From the NCBI GenBank assembly GCA_000435675.1, contig FR895147.1:76811-99334 (forward strand): a stretch of 22,524 nt of DNA. The letters run 5' to 3'. Within the stretch, counting starts at the first letter, position 1, and each line of letters opens with the position of its first letter. This document shows, piece after piece, positions 1-7,452 of this stretch. Origin of the DNA: Eggerthella sp. CAG:298. Lineage in GTDB: Bacteria > Actinomycetota > Coriobacteriia > Coriobacteriales > Eggerthellaceae. The notes below the pieces were generated by a model. The model did not search any database, was not told the DNA's origin, and saw only the letters and a program-made list of their open reading frames with translations. Made by a program: the position numbers and the translations under genes.

Positions 1-143
1 GGGATAAGCGAGATGATCGCCCAAACTGGCCAGTTTGTTCCACGATTTCGTGCGTCCTTGATCACATAGACGATGGAAAGAATGTAGAGGATACCAACGA
101 CCACACCAGCGATCGTAACAACCGTTTGAATAGTTGAGCTCAC
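1..143 (-). CDS. Small membrane protein, N-terminal part (PLDc_N-like), cut by window edge
   Basis: A GTG-started frame runs from 143 off the left edge, giving 47 complete codons. The start is preceded by AAGGGAG at a good Shine-Dalgarno distance (about 10 bases). The visible protein begins MSSTIQTVVTIAGVVVG and is a single hydrophobic helix (roughly residues 8-28). A basic turn follows (KDARNRG), then the start of a second hydrophobic stretch (NWPVWAIISLIP). This pattern resembles the membrane hairpin of the phospholipase-D-nuclease N-terminal (PLDc_N) domain, often found in small proteins with a C-terminal zinc ribbon, but the C-terminus is outside the window. It starts only 33 bases after the valS stop, so it is probably the last visible gene of the tig-clpP-clpX-valS transcript. 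The gene is likely real; its function is unknown. Confidence 0.6.
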   Translation of the reverse strand, partial: MSSTIQTVVTIAGVVVGILYILSIVYVIKDARNRGTNWPVWAIISLI

Positions 144-176
144 GTGAAAACAACTCCCTTGTGCGATATACGAAAG

Positions 177-2840
177 CTACAGCTCCGCTAATTGTACGCG
201 AAGTTTCTCGAGTCGGTCGGTGATGTCGGCAAGCTTCGCAGAATCCTTATCGATGATCTCTTGAGCTGCCTTGGCCAAAAAGCCTGGATTGGAGAGCTTC
301 TTTTGGAACTTCGCTTGATCCTTCTCGAGCGTTGCGATCTCCTTTTCAAGACGCTTACGCTCCACCTCAAAATCGACCAACCCTGCAAGGAGCACATACA
401 CTTCAGTCTCCCCTGCAATCGTGACCGCAGACTCCTGGGGCTTCTCGCAGCCGATACCCAGTTCTTTCACCGTGATGAGCGCAAGGGCCTCGATGAGCGC
501 TTGCTGGTCAGCGAAGAGCGCACGTGCCTCTTCATTTTCAGCTGAAACAACTACCTCGAGCTGCACCTTAGGAGAAAGCCCATAGCGCGAACGCGTGGAA
601 CGAACACCCGAGACCGCGCTCATGACCATCTCGATCGCCTGCTCTGCTTCAGGGTCGATATAGCTTGCGAGCGCTTGCGCATCAGGCCAGGAAGCCATCA
701 TGAGATACTCGGTTTCCTTCTCGCCGGGAAGCTCCTGATAGATCTGCTCGGTGACGAACGGCATGATAGGATGGAGCAGGCGCAAGGCCGTATCCAGCAC
801 GAAGACGAGATTGCGCTGGCACACGAGCGCGTCCTCGCCACCTGCCTGAAGGCGCGCTTTAGAAAGCTCGATGTACCAATCGCAGAATTCATTCCAGAAG
901 AATGCGTAGAGCTCACGGGTGATCGCCCCGAAATCGTAGGTTTCATACGCTTCATCGAGCTTGGCAACGAGCGCTGCCAAACGTGAGAACATCCACCTAT
1001 CGGCAAGCGTTGCCGGCTGCGGTTCACCTGGCGTGAAGCCTTCCAAGTTCATCATGACGAAGCGCGCAGCGTTGCGAATCTTGTTAGCGAAGTTGCGGCT
1101 CGCGATGATGCTGTCTTCGTTGAACTTCATGGCTTGCGAACCGGTGACCTGCGTGAGCAAACCGAAGCGCATGCCATCGGCACCATAGGTCTCCATGAGC
1201 ACCATGGGGTCGACGCCATTCCCGCGACTCTTCGACATGGGCTTGCCATCGGCGCCCATGACCGTGGGATGGATGATCACATCTTCGAAGGGAATCTCAT
1301 CGCAGCAGTATTCGGATGCCATGATCATGCGGGCGACCCAAAGGCCCATGATGTCACGTGCGGTAGAGAGCAGCTGCGTAGGATAGTATTTCTGCAGGTC
1401 AGGCGCATCCATGCCATCGATACCCCACCCTTGCGTAGCAAAGGGCCAGAGCTGTGAAGAGAACCAGGTATCGAGCACGTCTTCATCTTGACGAACGGGC
1501 GCACCGCAGACCGGACACACCTCAACCTCGTCGACGCACGCGTCTTCCCACCCGCAGGCATCGCAGTAATACATGGGGATACGATGACCCCACCACAGCT
1601 GGCGCGAGATGCACCAGTCCTTCAGATTGTCGAGCCAATCGAGATAGACCTGCGCCCAGCGCGCAGGATAGAATTGCACGTTGCCCTCTTCGACGACCTT
1701 CCTAGCCGGCTCCTTCAGGCGATCGACCGCGACGAACCACTGCTCGGAAAGCCAGGGCTCAAGCGTAGTGTGGCAACGGTAGCAATGCATGACCGAATGG
1801 GTATGGTCTTCGATCTTGTCGAGCAAGCCAAGCTCTTCGAATTCAGCCACCACCGCTTTACGCGCTTCATCGCGCGTCATGCCGGAGAATTTGCCGAAGC
1901 CATCGACCACGACCGCGTGCTCATCGAAGATGTTGATCTGTTCGAGATCGTTGCGCTGACCTATAGCATAGTCATTCGGGTCGTGAGCAGGCGTTACCTT
2001 CACGCAGCCAGTACCGAATTCTTTATCCACCACGAAATCGGCAACGATAGGTATCTCGCGGTTCACGATGGGAAGCATGACCGTCTTGCCCACCAGGTTC
2101 TTATAGCGCTCATCTTGCGGGCTGACCGCGATGCCAGTATCGCCGAGCATGGTCTCAGGGCGCGTGGTGGCCACGACCAGGTACTCCATGCCATCCACGG
2201 GCTCCGTGAGCGGATAGCGCAAATGCCACAGGTGGCTGGGCTCTTCCTCGTATTCCGCCTCGTCGTCGGCGATAGCTGTGGTGCAATGAGGGCACCAGTT
2301 CACGATGCGCTTGCCACGGAAGATAAGATCATCGTGATACCAATCGCAGAACACCTTGCGCACCGCGCGTGAGAGCGAAGGAGACATGGTGAACTGCTCG
2401 TGTTCGTAATCACACGAGCAGCCCATCGCCTTGATCTGATTGATGATGATGCCGCCGTATTCATCGCGCCACTCCTGGCAGGCTTCGATGAACGCTTCGC
2501 GGCCGATCTCGTGACGGTCGATGCCCTGTTCGGCCAGATGTTTATCGACCTTCGTCTGAGTAGCGATGCCCGCATGGTCAACACCGACGATCCAACGCGT
2601 CTGATACCCCTGCATGCGCGCACGACGAACGCACGCGTCCTGGATGGTGTCGTTCAGGGCATGGCCCATATGCAAAACGCCCGTTACGTTCGGAGGCGGG
2701 ATGACCACCGTGTACGATTGCGCGCCATTCTTGCCAAATCCTGGCGTGCGCTCGAAGAATCCGTGCTCGCTCCACGCGTCGAAGAGCGGTTTCTCCCATT
2801 CGCTGTAGGGCTGTTTGTCTTGCTTTTGTTCCGTTGCCAT
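177..2840 (-). CDS. valS: Valine--tRNA ligase (ValRS)
   Basis: Class I aminoacyl-tRNA synthetase that charges tRNA-Val in the cytoplasm; 887 residues, normal for bacterial ValRS. The HIGH signature is HMGH at residues 57-60 inside PPNVTGVLHMGH. The CP1 editing domain, which hydrolyses Thr-tRNA(Val), carries TTRPETMLGD. Two cysteine pairs (WCPHC; CDAC/CPVC) are candidate zinc sites. The second signature reads KPMSKSRGN at 533-541, so the first lysine of KMSKS aligns with proline. The C-terminus is the usual ValRS coiled coil (FEVERKRLEKEIATLEK). The ATG at 2840 has AAGGA 7 bases upstream. It lies 105 bases downstream of clpX, where I see GC-rich dyads but no convincing promoter or U-tract terminator, so read-through from clpX is likely. 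No T-box leader is visible. Confidence 0.98.
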   Translation of the reverse strand: MATEQKQDKQPYSEWEKPLFDAWSEHGFFERTPGFGKNGAQSYTVVIPPPNVTGVLHMGHALNDTIQDACVRRARMQGYQTRWIVGVDHAGIATQTKVDKHLAEQGIDRHEIGREAFIEACQEWRDEYGGIIINQIKAMGCSCDYEHEQFTMSPSLSRAVRKVFCDWYHDDLIFRGKRIVNWCPHCTTAIADDEAEYEEEPSHLWHLRYPLTEPVDGMEYLVVATTRPETMLGDTGIAVSPQDERYKNLVGKTVMLPIVNREIPIVADFVVDKEFGTGCVKVTPAHDPNDYAIGQRNDLEQINIFDEHAVVVDGFGKFSGMTRDEARKAVVAEFEELGLLDKIEDHTHSVMHCYRCHTTLEPWLSEQWFVAVDRLKEPARKVVEEGNVQFYPARWAQVYLDWLDNLKDWCISRQLWWGHRIPMYYCDACGWEDACVDEVEVCPVCGAPVRQDEDVLDTWFSSQLWPFATQGWGIDGMDAPDLQKYYPTQLLSTARDIMGLWVARMIMASEYCCDEIPFEDVIIHPTVMGADGKPMSKSRGNGVDPMVLMETYGADGMRFGLLTQVTGSQAMKFNEDSIIASRNFANKIRNAARFVMMNLEGFTPGEPQPATLADRWMFSRLAALVAKLDEAYETYDFGAITRELYAFFWNEFCDWYIELSKARLQAGGEDALVCQRNLVFVLDTALRLLHPIMPFVTEQIYQELPGEKETEYLMMASWPDAQALASYIDPEAEQAIEMVMSAVSGVRSTRSRYGLSPKVQLEVVVSAENEEARALFADQQALIEALALITVKELGIGCEKPQESAVTIAGETEVYVLLAGLVDFEVERKRLEKEIATLEKDQAKFQKKLSNPGFLAKAAQEIIDKDSAKLADITDRLEKLRVQLAEL

Positions 2841-2945
2841 GAATGATCCTTGCGGTCTTATGCGGACTGATCGTCGTTCTTTAGTTGTATTCCATCAGCT
2901 GCGAGAACGAAGACGCGCACACGGCGCGCCCGCTTGCGCAGGTGA

Positions 2946-4289
2946 CTATTTCTTCGCTGTTCTCTTCTTCGTGAGCAGTTCGATCTCGGGCTTCGTGGTG
3001 CCCTCGATGTCGCTACGGCGCACCACCACGCGGGTAGGCTTGTGATAATCGGGAAGCTCGTACATCGCGTCCATGAGCACATCTTCGCAGATGGTGCGCA
3101 ACCCGCGCGCGCCCGTCTTGTGCTCGATGGCTTGCTCGGCGATGGCCTCGAGCGCCTCGGGTTCGAAAACGAGCTCGGAATTCTCGTAGCTGAACATGAG
3201 CGTGTACTGCTTCACGAGCGCATTCTTAGGCTCGGTAAGGATACGCACAAGATCTTCCTTATTCAGCTGCGAAAGCGAGGTGATGACCGGGATACGACCG
3301 ATGAATTCCGGGATCATGCCATACTTATGCAGGTCTTCAGGCAGCACTTGAGCGAGCAAGGCTGCATCTGCTTCCTGCTTGGACTTAGGCATATCCGATC
3401 CGAAACCGATGTTGGTCTTGCCGATGCGCTGTGCGATGATCTCGGGCAAGCCGACGAACGCACCGCCGAAGATGAACAGGATGTTCGTGGTATTGATGGG
3501 AATGAGCTCCTGCTGCGGATGCTTGCGACCACCTTGTGGCGGAACGCTTGCCTCGCAGCCTTCCACGATCTTCAACAATGCTTGCTGCACGCCTTCACCA
3601 GAAACATCGCGCGTGATCGAGACGTTTTCCGCCTTGCGTGCGATCTTGTCGATCTCGTCGATGTAGATGATGCCGATCTCGGCGCTCGGGACATCGAAAT
3701 CTGCTGCTGTGATGAGCTTGAGCAGGATATTCTCAACGTCCTCGCCCACATAGCCAGCTTCAGTGAGCGTGGTAGCATCGGCAATAGCGAACGGCACCTT
3801 GAGCGTGCGCGCGAGCGTTTGTGCGAGCAGCGTCTTACCTGAACCGGTTGGACCGAGCAGCATGATGTTGCTCTTCGCAAGCTCGACATCGCTTTCCGTG
3901 GCTTCTTCGCCCATGCTGATGCGCTTGTAGTGGTTATATACGGCGACCGAAAGCGCCTTCTTTGCTTCTTCCTGACCGACCACGTGCTCGGAAAGCTGTT
4001 CGTAGAGCTCTTTGGGCGTGGGCAGATCGGTGAGCATGTCGGGATGCTTCGAAGAGCGTTCCTCGATGCTCGTCACAAGCTGGTTGCCGAGCACCTGATT
4101 GAGTGCTTCGGATTCAAGCCCGCGCATGGAAAGATCGGTGAGCATCGCATCGACCGATACCGAAATGCACTCATCGCAGATGAAGATGCCATTCGGTCCG
4201 GAGATCATGGCGTTTACCTGCTCGGGAACCTTCCCGCAGAAGGCGCAATAGATTCCGTCGTGCGGTCCCGAAGGAGTTTTATCAGCCAT
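2946..4289 (-). CDS. clpX: ATP-dependent Clp protease ATP-binding subunit ClpX
   Basis: AAA+ unfoldase that recognises, unfolds and threads substrates into ClpP; 447 residues. The N-terminal zinc-binding dimerisation domain has four cysteines at 15, 18, 38 and 41 (YCAFCGK ... FICDEC). Walker A is GPTGSGKT (about 145-152), and Walker B is IIYIDEIDKI. The pore loop GYVGED, the GRKHPQQE (RKH) loop and a sensor/arginine region (EFIGRIP, TGARGLR) are all present, so the enzyme looks intact. It starts 8 bases after the clpP stop with TAAGG as Shine-Dalgarno, so the pair is co-transcribed and probably translationally coupled. The order tRNA-tig-clpP-clpX is a classic quality-control cluster. The C-terminal tail ends in KKRTAKK. 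Confidence 0.98.
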   Translation of the reverse strand: MADKTPSGPHDGIYCAFCGKVPEQVNAMISGPNGIFICDECISVSVDAMLTDLSMRGLESEALNQVLGNQLVTSIEERSSKHPDMLTDLPTPKELYEQLSEHVVGQEEAKKALSVAVYNHYKRISMGEEATESDVELAKSNIMLLGPTGSGKTLLAQTLARTLKVPFAIADATTLTEAGYVGEDVENILLKLITAADFDVPSAEIGIIYIDEIDKIARKAENVSITRDVSGEGVQQALLKIVEGCEASVPPQGGRKHPQQELIPINTTNILFIFGGAFVGLPEIIAQRIGKTNIGFGSDMPKSKQEADAALLAQVLPEDLHKYGMIPEFIGRIPVITSLSQLNKEDLVRILTEPKNALVKQYTLMFSYENSELVFEPEALEAIAEQAIEHKTGARGLRTICEDVLMDAMYELPDYHKPTRVVVRRSDIEGTTKPEIELLTKKRTAKK

Positions 4290-4297
4290 GAAACGCC

Positions 4298-4939
4298 TTA
4301 GTTCTCGGAAGCGTTACGGGACGCAACGACCTGGTCGACGATGCCGTAAGCGCAAGCATCCTGCGCGCTCATGAAGTTGTCGCGCTCGGTATCCTTATGG
4401 ATAGTCTCGAGCGACTGACCGGTATGGTCGGCCAAGATCTGGTTCAAGCGATCGCGACAGTAGAGGATCTCCTTCGCGGCGATCTCGATCTCGGTCTGCT
4501 GGCCTTGCGCGCCACCAGAAGGCTGATGGATCATAACGCGCGAGTTAGGAAGCGCATAGCGCTTGCCCGGCGCACCACACGCCAAGAGCACGGCAGCCAT
4601 GGAAGCAGCCTGACCCATGCAGATCGTGGAAACATCGCACTTGATGTAGTTCATCGTGTCGTAGATAGCGAGACCCGAAGTGATAACGCCGCCCGGTGAA
4701 TTGATGTAGAGCGAGATGTCCTTATCGGGATCAGCCGATTCAAGGTGCAGAAGCTGCGCAACGACCGTGTTAGCGACCGCATCGTCGATCTGTTCTCCCA
4801 AGAAGATGATGCGCTCGTTGAGCAAACGAGAATAGATGTCGTAGCTGCGTTCGCCGCGGGGCGACTGCTCGATAACATAAGGGATGAGTGCGGATTGATT
4901 AGGATGTAACAACATACCTGCCTCGCTGTTCTGCTTCAT
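4298..4939 (-). CDS. clpP: ATP-dependent Clp protease proteolytic subunit ClpP
   Basis: Serine protease subunit that forms the tetradecameric barrel capped by ClpX. It has 213 residues, slightly longer than the mature family core because of an N-terminal propeptide-like stretch (MKQNSEAGMLL). The catalytic triad is visible with family spacing: Ser113 (GQAASMA), His138 (VMIHQPSGG) and Asp187 (DTERDNF). The Ser-His and His-Asp distances (25 and 49) equal those in Escherichia coli ClpP. The oligomerisation segment INSPGG is present. The gene lies 33 bases after the tig stop and 8 bases before clpX. Only one clpP copy lies in this window; Coriobacteriia may carry another elsewhere. Confidence 0.98.
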   Translation of the reverse strand: MKQNSEAGMLLHPNQSALIPYVIEQSPRGERSYDIYSRLLNERIIFLGEQIDDAVANTVVAQLLHLESADPDKDISLYINSPGGVITSGLAIYDTMNYIKCDVSTICMGQAASMAAVLLACGAPGKRYALPNSRVMIHQPSGGAQGQQTEIEIAAKEILYCRDRLNQILADHTGQSLETIHKDTERDNFMSAQDACAYGIVDQVVASRNASEN

Positions 4940-4972
4940 ATAGATGCGTATTGAATTGTGAGAAGAAGGGGG

Positions 4973-6394
4973 CTATTTTGCCTCTTCATCCTTTTCTTTT
5001 TTCGTCGTTTTCTTAGCCGTTGACTTCGCGGTGGATTTCTTCGCCGTGGTCTTCTTGGCCTCCTTGGGCTTTGCAGCCTTAGGCTCGACCTCGGTAACCG
5101 TTGCCTTTGCCACGATGTCGTTCAAGGCCTTCGTGCGGACAACGCCTTCTGCAATGAGCGGCAGACGACCTGCTACCTTCCATTCAGCCTCAACAGCCAC
5201 GGGATCATCGACGTTCGCCTTCTGGAATTCAGCGGACACCTCTTCTGCGGTTGCTTCGATCTTGTTGTGACGAGCCCATGCATCGAGTGCCATATCCTGA
5301 CGGACCGTATCTTCTGCCTGCTGCTTCATATCCTGCTTGAACTGCTCGGACGAGATCTTCATGGTATCGAGATACTGGTCGAAGGTATAACCGTTCTGAG
5401 AAAGCTGCTGATAGAAGGATTGCAGCAGGTTCACTTCCTGAAGCTCGCACATAGCCGTGGGCATTTCGCCTTCAACGCGAGAAGCGATGGCTGCCAAGCA
5501 CTCGTTCTCGACGCGACGCTGCTTGTTCATTTCCTTCTGGTCCTTGATCGACTGCGCGATCTGCGTGCGCATATCGGCCAAGTTTTCGAAACCGAAGTTA
5601 TTGTGAGCCCATTCATCGGAAAGCTCAGGGAGAACCTTCTTCTTGATGGTGTCGACCTTCACATCGAAATGGATGACGCCAGCGTCTTCACCGAGCGTCT
5701 GGCCGAGCATGGAGGAATCGGATGAGAAATCGACGTCGAAGGATTTCTCCTCGCCCTTCTTCATGCCGATGAGCTCAGCATCGAACGCTGCCGGGAAGAG
5801 GTTCACGCCCAGTTCATAGAGGCGATTCTCTGCATTGAGCTGCGAGAGCTCGTTACCATCTTTATCGGTTGCTTTGATAGTGAGCTCAACGAATTCACCC
5901 TGCTTGACCTTGGTGTTGGCATTCGCATCTTTGAAATCGGTGTAATAGTTACGCAGCTCTTCGATCTGTGCGTCGATCTCTGCTTCAGTTGCTTCAGGCA
6001 TCGGAATCTCGACCGACATGTTGTCGTAGGAAGAAAGCTCGAAGGATGGCTTCACATCGATGGTGGTGGAGAAGGAGAACGGCTTGTTGTCCTCAACGAT
6101 CTCCGTATCCATATCGAACTCAGGCTTGAAGAGCGGAACCAGATTGTGTTCATCCAGAGCGAGCGGATAGAGCTCGTTCACCAAGTCCTCAGTGAGCGAA
6201 GCTTTGACCGTGTCGGCACCCATCATATTGTCGACAACGGGACGAGGCGCCTTGCCAGGGCGGAAACCGGGGAAGTTATAGCGCTTTGCAAAATTCTTGT
6301 AAGCCTGTTTGATGCGCGTATTGACTTCTTTTGCATCGATCTCGAAAGAAAGCTTTACCTTGTTGTCCTCGAGGGCCTCTACTGTTGTTTTCAC
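4973..6394 (-). CDS. tig: Trigger factor (ribosome-associated chaperone/prolyl isomerase)
   Basis: Trigger factor binds nascent chains at the ribosome exit tunnel. Its start is GTG at 6394, preceded by AAGGAG six bases upstream. The N-terminal ribosome-binding domain carries the signature FPGFRPGKAPR (about residues 41-51). The FKBP-like isomerase domain follows (about 160-245, starting VKQGEFVELTI), then the helical chaperone domain (about 250-430). Length is 473, longer than the typical 430-450, because of a low-complexity tail of about 35 residues made almost only of Lys, Ala, Thr, Ser and Glu (KKTTAKKSTAKSTAKKTTKK). The tail is basic and presumably disordered; whether it touches rRNA is speculation. 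The gene begins 35 bases after the 3' end of tRNA-Leu and leads into clpP-clpX. Confidence 0.97.
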   Translation of the reverse strand: MKTTVEALEDNKVKLSFEIDAKEVNTRIKQAYKNFAKRYNFPGFRPGKAPRPVVDNMMGADTVKASLTEDLVNELYPLALDEHNLVPLFKPEFDMDTEIVEDNKPFSFSTTIDVKPSFELSSYDNMSVEIPMPEATEAEIDAQIEELRNYYTDFKDANANTKVKQGEFVELTIKATDKDGNELSQLNAENRLYELGVNLFPAAFDAELIGMKKGEEKSFDVDFSSDSSMLGQTLGEDAGVIHFDVKVDTIKKKVLPELSDEWAHNNFGFENLADMRTQIAQSIKDQKEMNKQRRVENECLAAIASRVEGEMPTAMCELQEVNLLQSFYQQLSQNGYTFDQYLDTMKISSEQFKQDMKQQAEDTVRQDMALDAWARHNKIEATAEEVSAEFQKANVDDPVAVEAEWKVAGRLPLIAEGVVRTKALNDIVAKATVTEVEPKAAKPKEAKKTTAKKSTAKSTAKKTTKKEKDEEAK

Positions 6395-6429
6395 TCAATA
6401 CTCCTTTTCGGATACTTCTTGAACCGAGG

Positions 6430-6515
6430 TGGTGCGGGTGAAAGGACTTGAACCTTCACGGGGGTTGCCCACCAGAACCTAAACCTGGCGCGTCTGCCAA
6501 TTCCGCCACACCCGC
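6430..6515 (-). tRNA. tRNA-Leu, anticodon UAG, with encoded CCA
   Basis: The minus strand folds into a class II (long variable arm) tRNA. The acceptor stem is GCGGGTG (6515-6509) paired with CACCCGC (6440-6434), followed by discriminator A (6433) and a genome-encoded CCA (6432-6430). The anticodon stem CCAGG/TCTGG (with one G-T pair) encloses the loop TTTAGGT, giving anticodon TAG, which reads CUN leucine codons. The variable arm TGGGCAACCCC can form a short stem, and the T arm has GAAGG-TTCAAGT-CCTTT. The D arm contains TGGCAGACGCG, typical of Leu tRNAs. The gene sits directly upstream of tig. Confidence 0.96.
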
Positions 6516-6527
6516 GTCTTTTCGGCA

Positions 6528-6547
6528 TCGTTTAAAGCAATAAACGA
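6528..6547 (-). other. 7-bp hairpin in the tRNA-Leu 5' leader
   Basis: The minus strand reads TCGTTTA-TTGCTT-TAAACGA, a perfect 7-bp inverted repeat with a 6-base loop, ending 13 bases before the mature tRNA 5' end. No U-run follows, so it is a poor intrinsic terminator. It may be structure in the tRNA precursor leader or a chance dyad in an AT-rich spacer. Confidence 0.35.
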
Positions 6548-6556
6548 CAATTCGTT

Positions 6557-6585
6557 ATAGTAACAAAAGATACCCTTATCGTCAC
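6557..6585 (-). promoter_or_regulatory. Candidate promoter for tRNA-Leu (and tig operon)
   Basis: On the minus strand, GTGACG (6585-6580) and TACTAT (6562-6557) are separated by 17 bases. A better -10 match, TATAAC, overlaps it at 6559-6554 but would need a 19-base spacer. The AT-rich segment between the 6610 gene and the tRNA is the only room for a promoter driving tRNA-Leu, and probably tig, since just 35 bases separate tRNA and tig. Matches are moderate, so the exact boxes are uncertain. Confidence 0.4.
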
Positions 6586-6609
6586 GAAGATGCAGCAAAT
6601 GCACACGTG

Positions 6610-7401
6610 CTAGAGCTCACTGATATCCTTAGCGGAGATAACCTTGCTCGGTGAGATGAGCAACGCGCCCACTTCGCCTTTGAGCGCTGCGTCGTTGAAG
6701 AACACATCGTCCGAAGAAACGCCGACTGGATTGAGGCCTTCTTCTTGGGTCGAGATGACGATATCGATGCCTTCGACATCGTTCACCCGCGAAAGATCAT
6801 CGACGAGCGCAACGACGAAGTCCACATCGGCAGCGCGATAGGAATCGATACGCTTGTTGATGTAGTAGGGCAAGTCCGAAGCCGCGTCGATCGTGAGAAT
6901 GCCGAAGCGGTACTTGCCCGCCTTCGCGATGGTCTCATTGATGTAGCGCGTAGGATCGGAAAGGTCGAGCACATAGACAGAAGCGTTCTTCTGCAAGAAA
7001 GAATCGCGCACGGCCGAAAGTGTGAGCGGTTTCTTAGGTTCCTCGGCGCTTCCCTGCCCGTCTGCAGTGGATTTGGGCACCACATCGGATACCACGACCT
7101 CATCGCCAGCGGCAGCATCATCCACTTGCTGGTCTTTGCCCAGCTCGAGCGTCTTGTTGCTGCCATCTTCCGCGATGCGTTCAAGCCCCGCTTCACCGAG
7201 CGCTTTCTTCTCTTCAGCAGTGCCTTCGTAGATGATGGCGGTATAGTCGCCCAAATCGCCTGCCGCATCATCGATCGTGCTCGCGGTAACGTTGAACGAA
7301 TGGCCGATGTTCGTGATGTAGAACATGAGCGCTCCGAAACCGCACACGACGAGCAGTGCGAAGATGATGAGGGCGATCTTTTCGCGAGAGAGCTTCTTCA
7401 T
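6610..7401 (-). CDS. Membrane-anchored extracytoplasmic protein of unknown function
   Basis: The function is not recognised. The frame is open to a TTG at 7449, but the ATG at 7401 gives a sensible start: MKKLSREK followed by a hydrophobic anchor at about residues 9-31. This gives 263 residues with the bulk predicted outside the membrane. After the anchor come a short segment (YTAIIYEGT), an acidic low-complexity linker (about 75-120, rich in Asp, Ala, Glu and Val), and an alternating strand/helix domain. That domain contains YVLDLSDPTRY, FGILTID, ADVDFVVALVDD, GIDIVISTQEEG and GALLISPSKV. The order of these strands resembles metallophosphoesterase/5'-nucleotidase domains (compare VVALSHLG and GIDVIIGGHTH), but the metal-binding histidines are absent. 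That resemblance is my inference. The gene follows uvrA by 51 bases and precedes tRNA-Leu; the start has only a weak ribosome site. Confidence 0.75.
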   Translation of the reverse strand: MKKLSREKIALIIFALLVVCGFGALMFYITNIGHSFNVTASTIDDAAGDLGDYTAIIYEGTAEEKKALGEAGLERIAEDGSNKTLELGKDQQVDDAAAGDEVVVSDVVPKSTADGQGSAEEPKKPLTLSAVRDSFLQKNASVYVLDLSDPTRYINETIAKAGKYRFGILTIDAASDLPYYINKRIDSYRAADVDFVVALVDDLSRVNDVEGIDIVISTQEEGLNPVGVSSDDVFFNDAALKGEVGALLISPSKVISAKDISEL

Positions 7402-7452
7402 AGCCGTTATTGTAAGCCTGCGCGCACGCTTTTGCAGTGATGCGCGCAAAGC

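Noticed and set aside
1488..2372. Plus-strand frame of 294 codons opposite valS
   Set aside because: Antisense to intact ValRS motifs; shadow-type composition (RxxR, H and D rich) and no recognisable domain.
2841..2945. T-box or other riboswitch before valS
   Set aside because: Only 105 bases between clpX and valS, no T-box sequence and no terminator/antiterminator pair.
3042..3842. Plus-strand frame of 266 codons opposite clpX
   Set aside because: Antisense shadow of the conserved ClpX AAA+ core.
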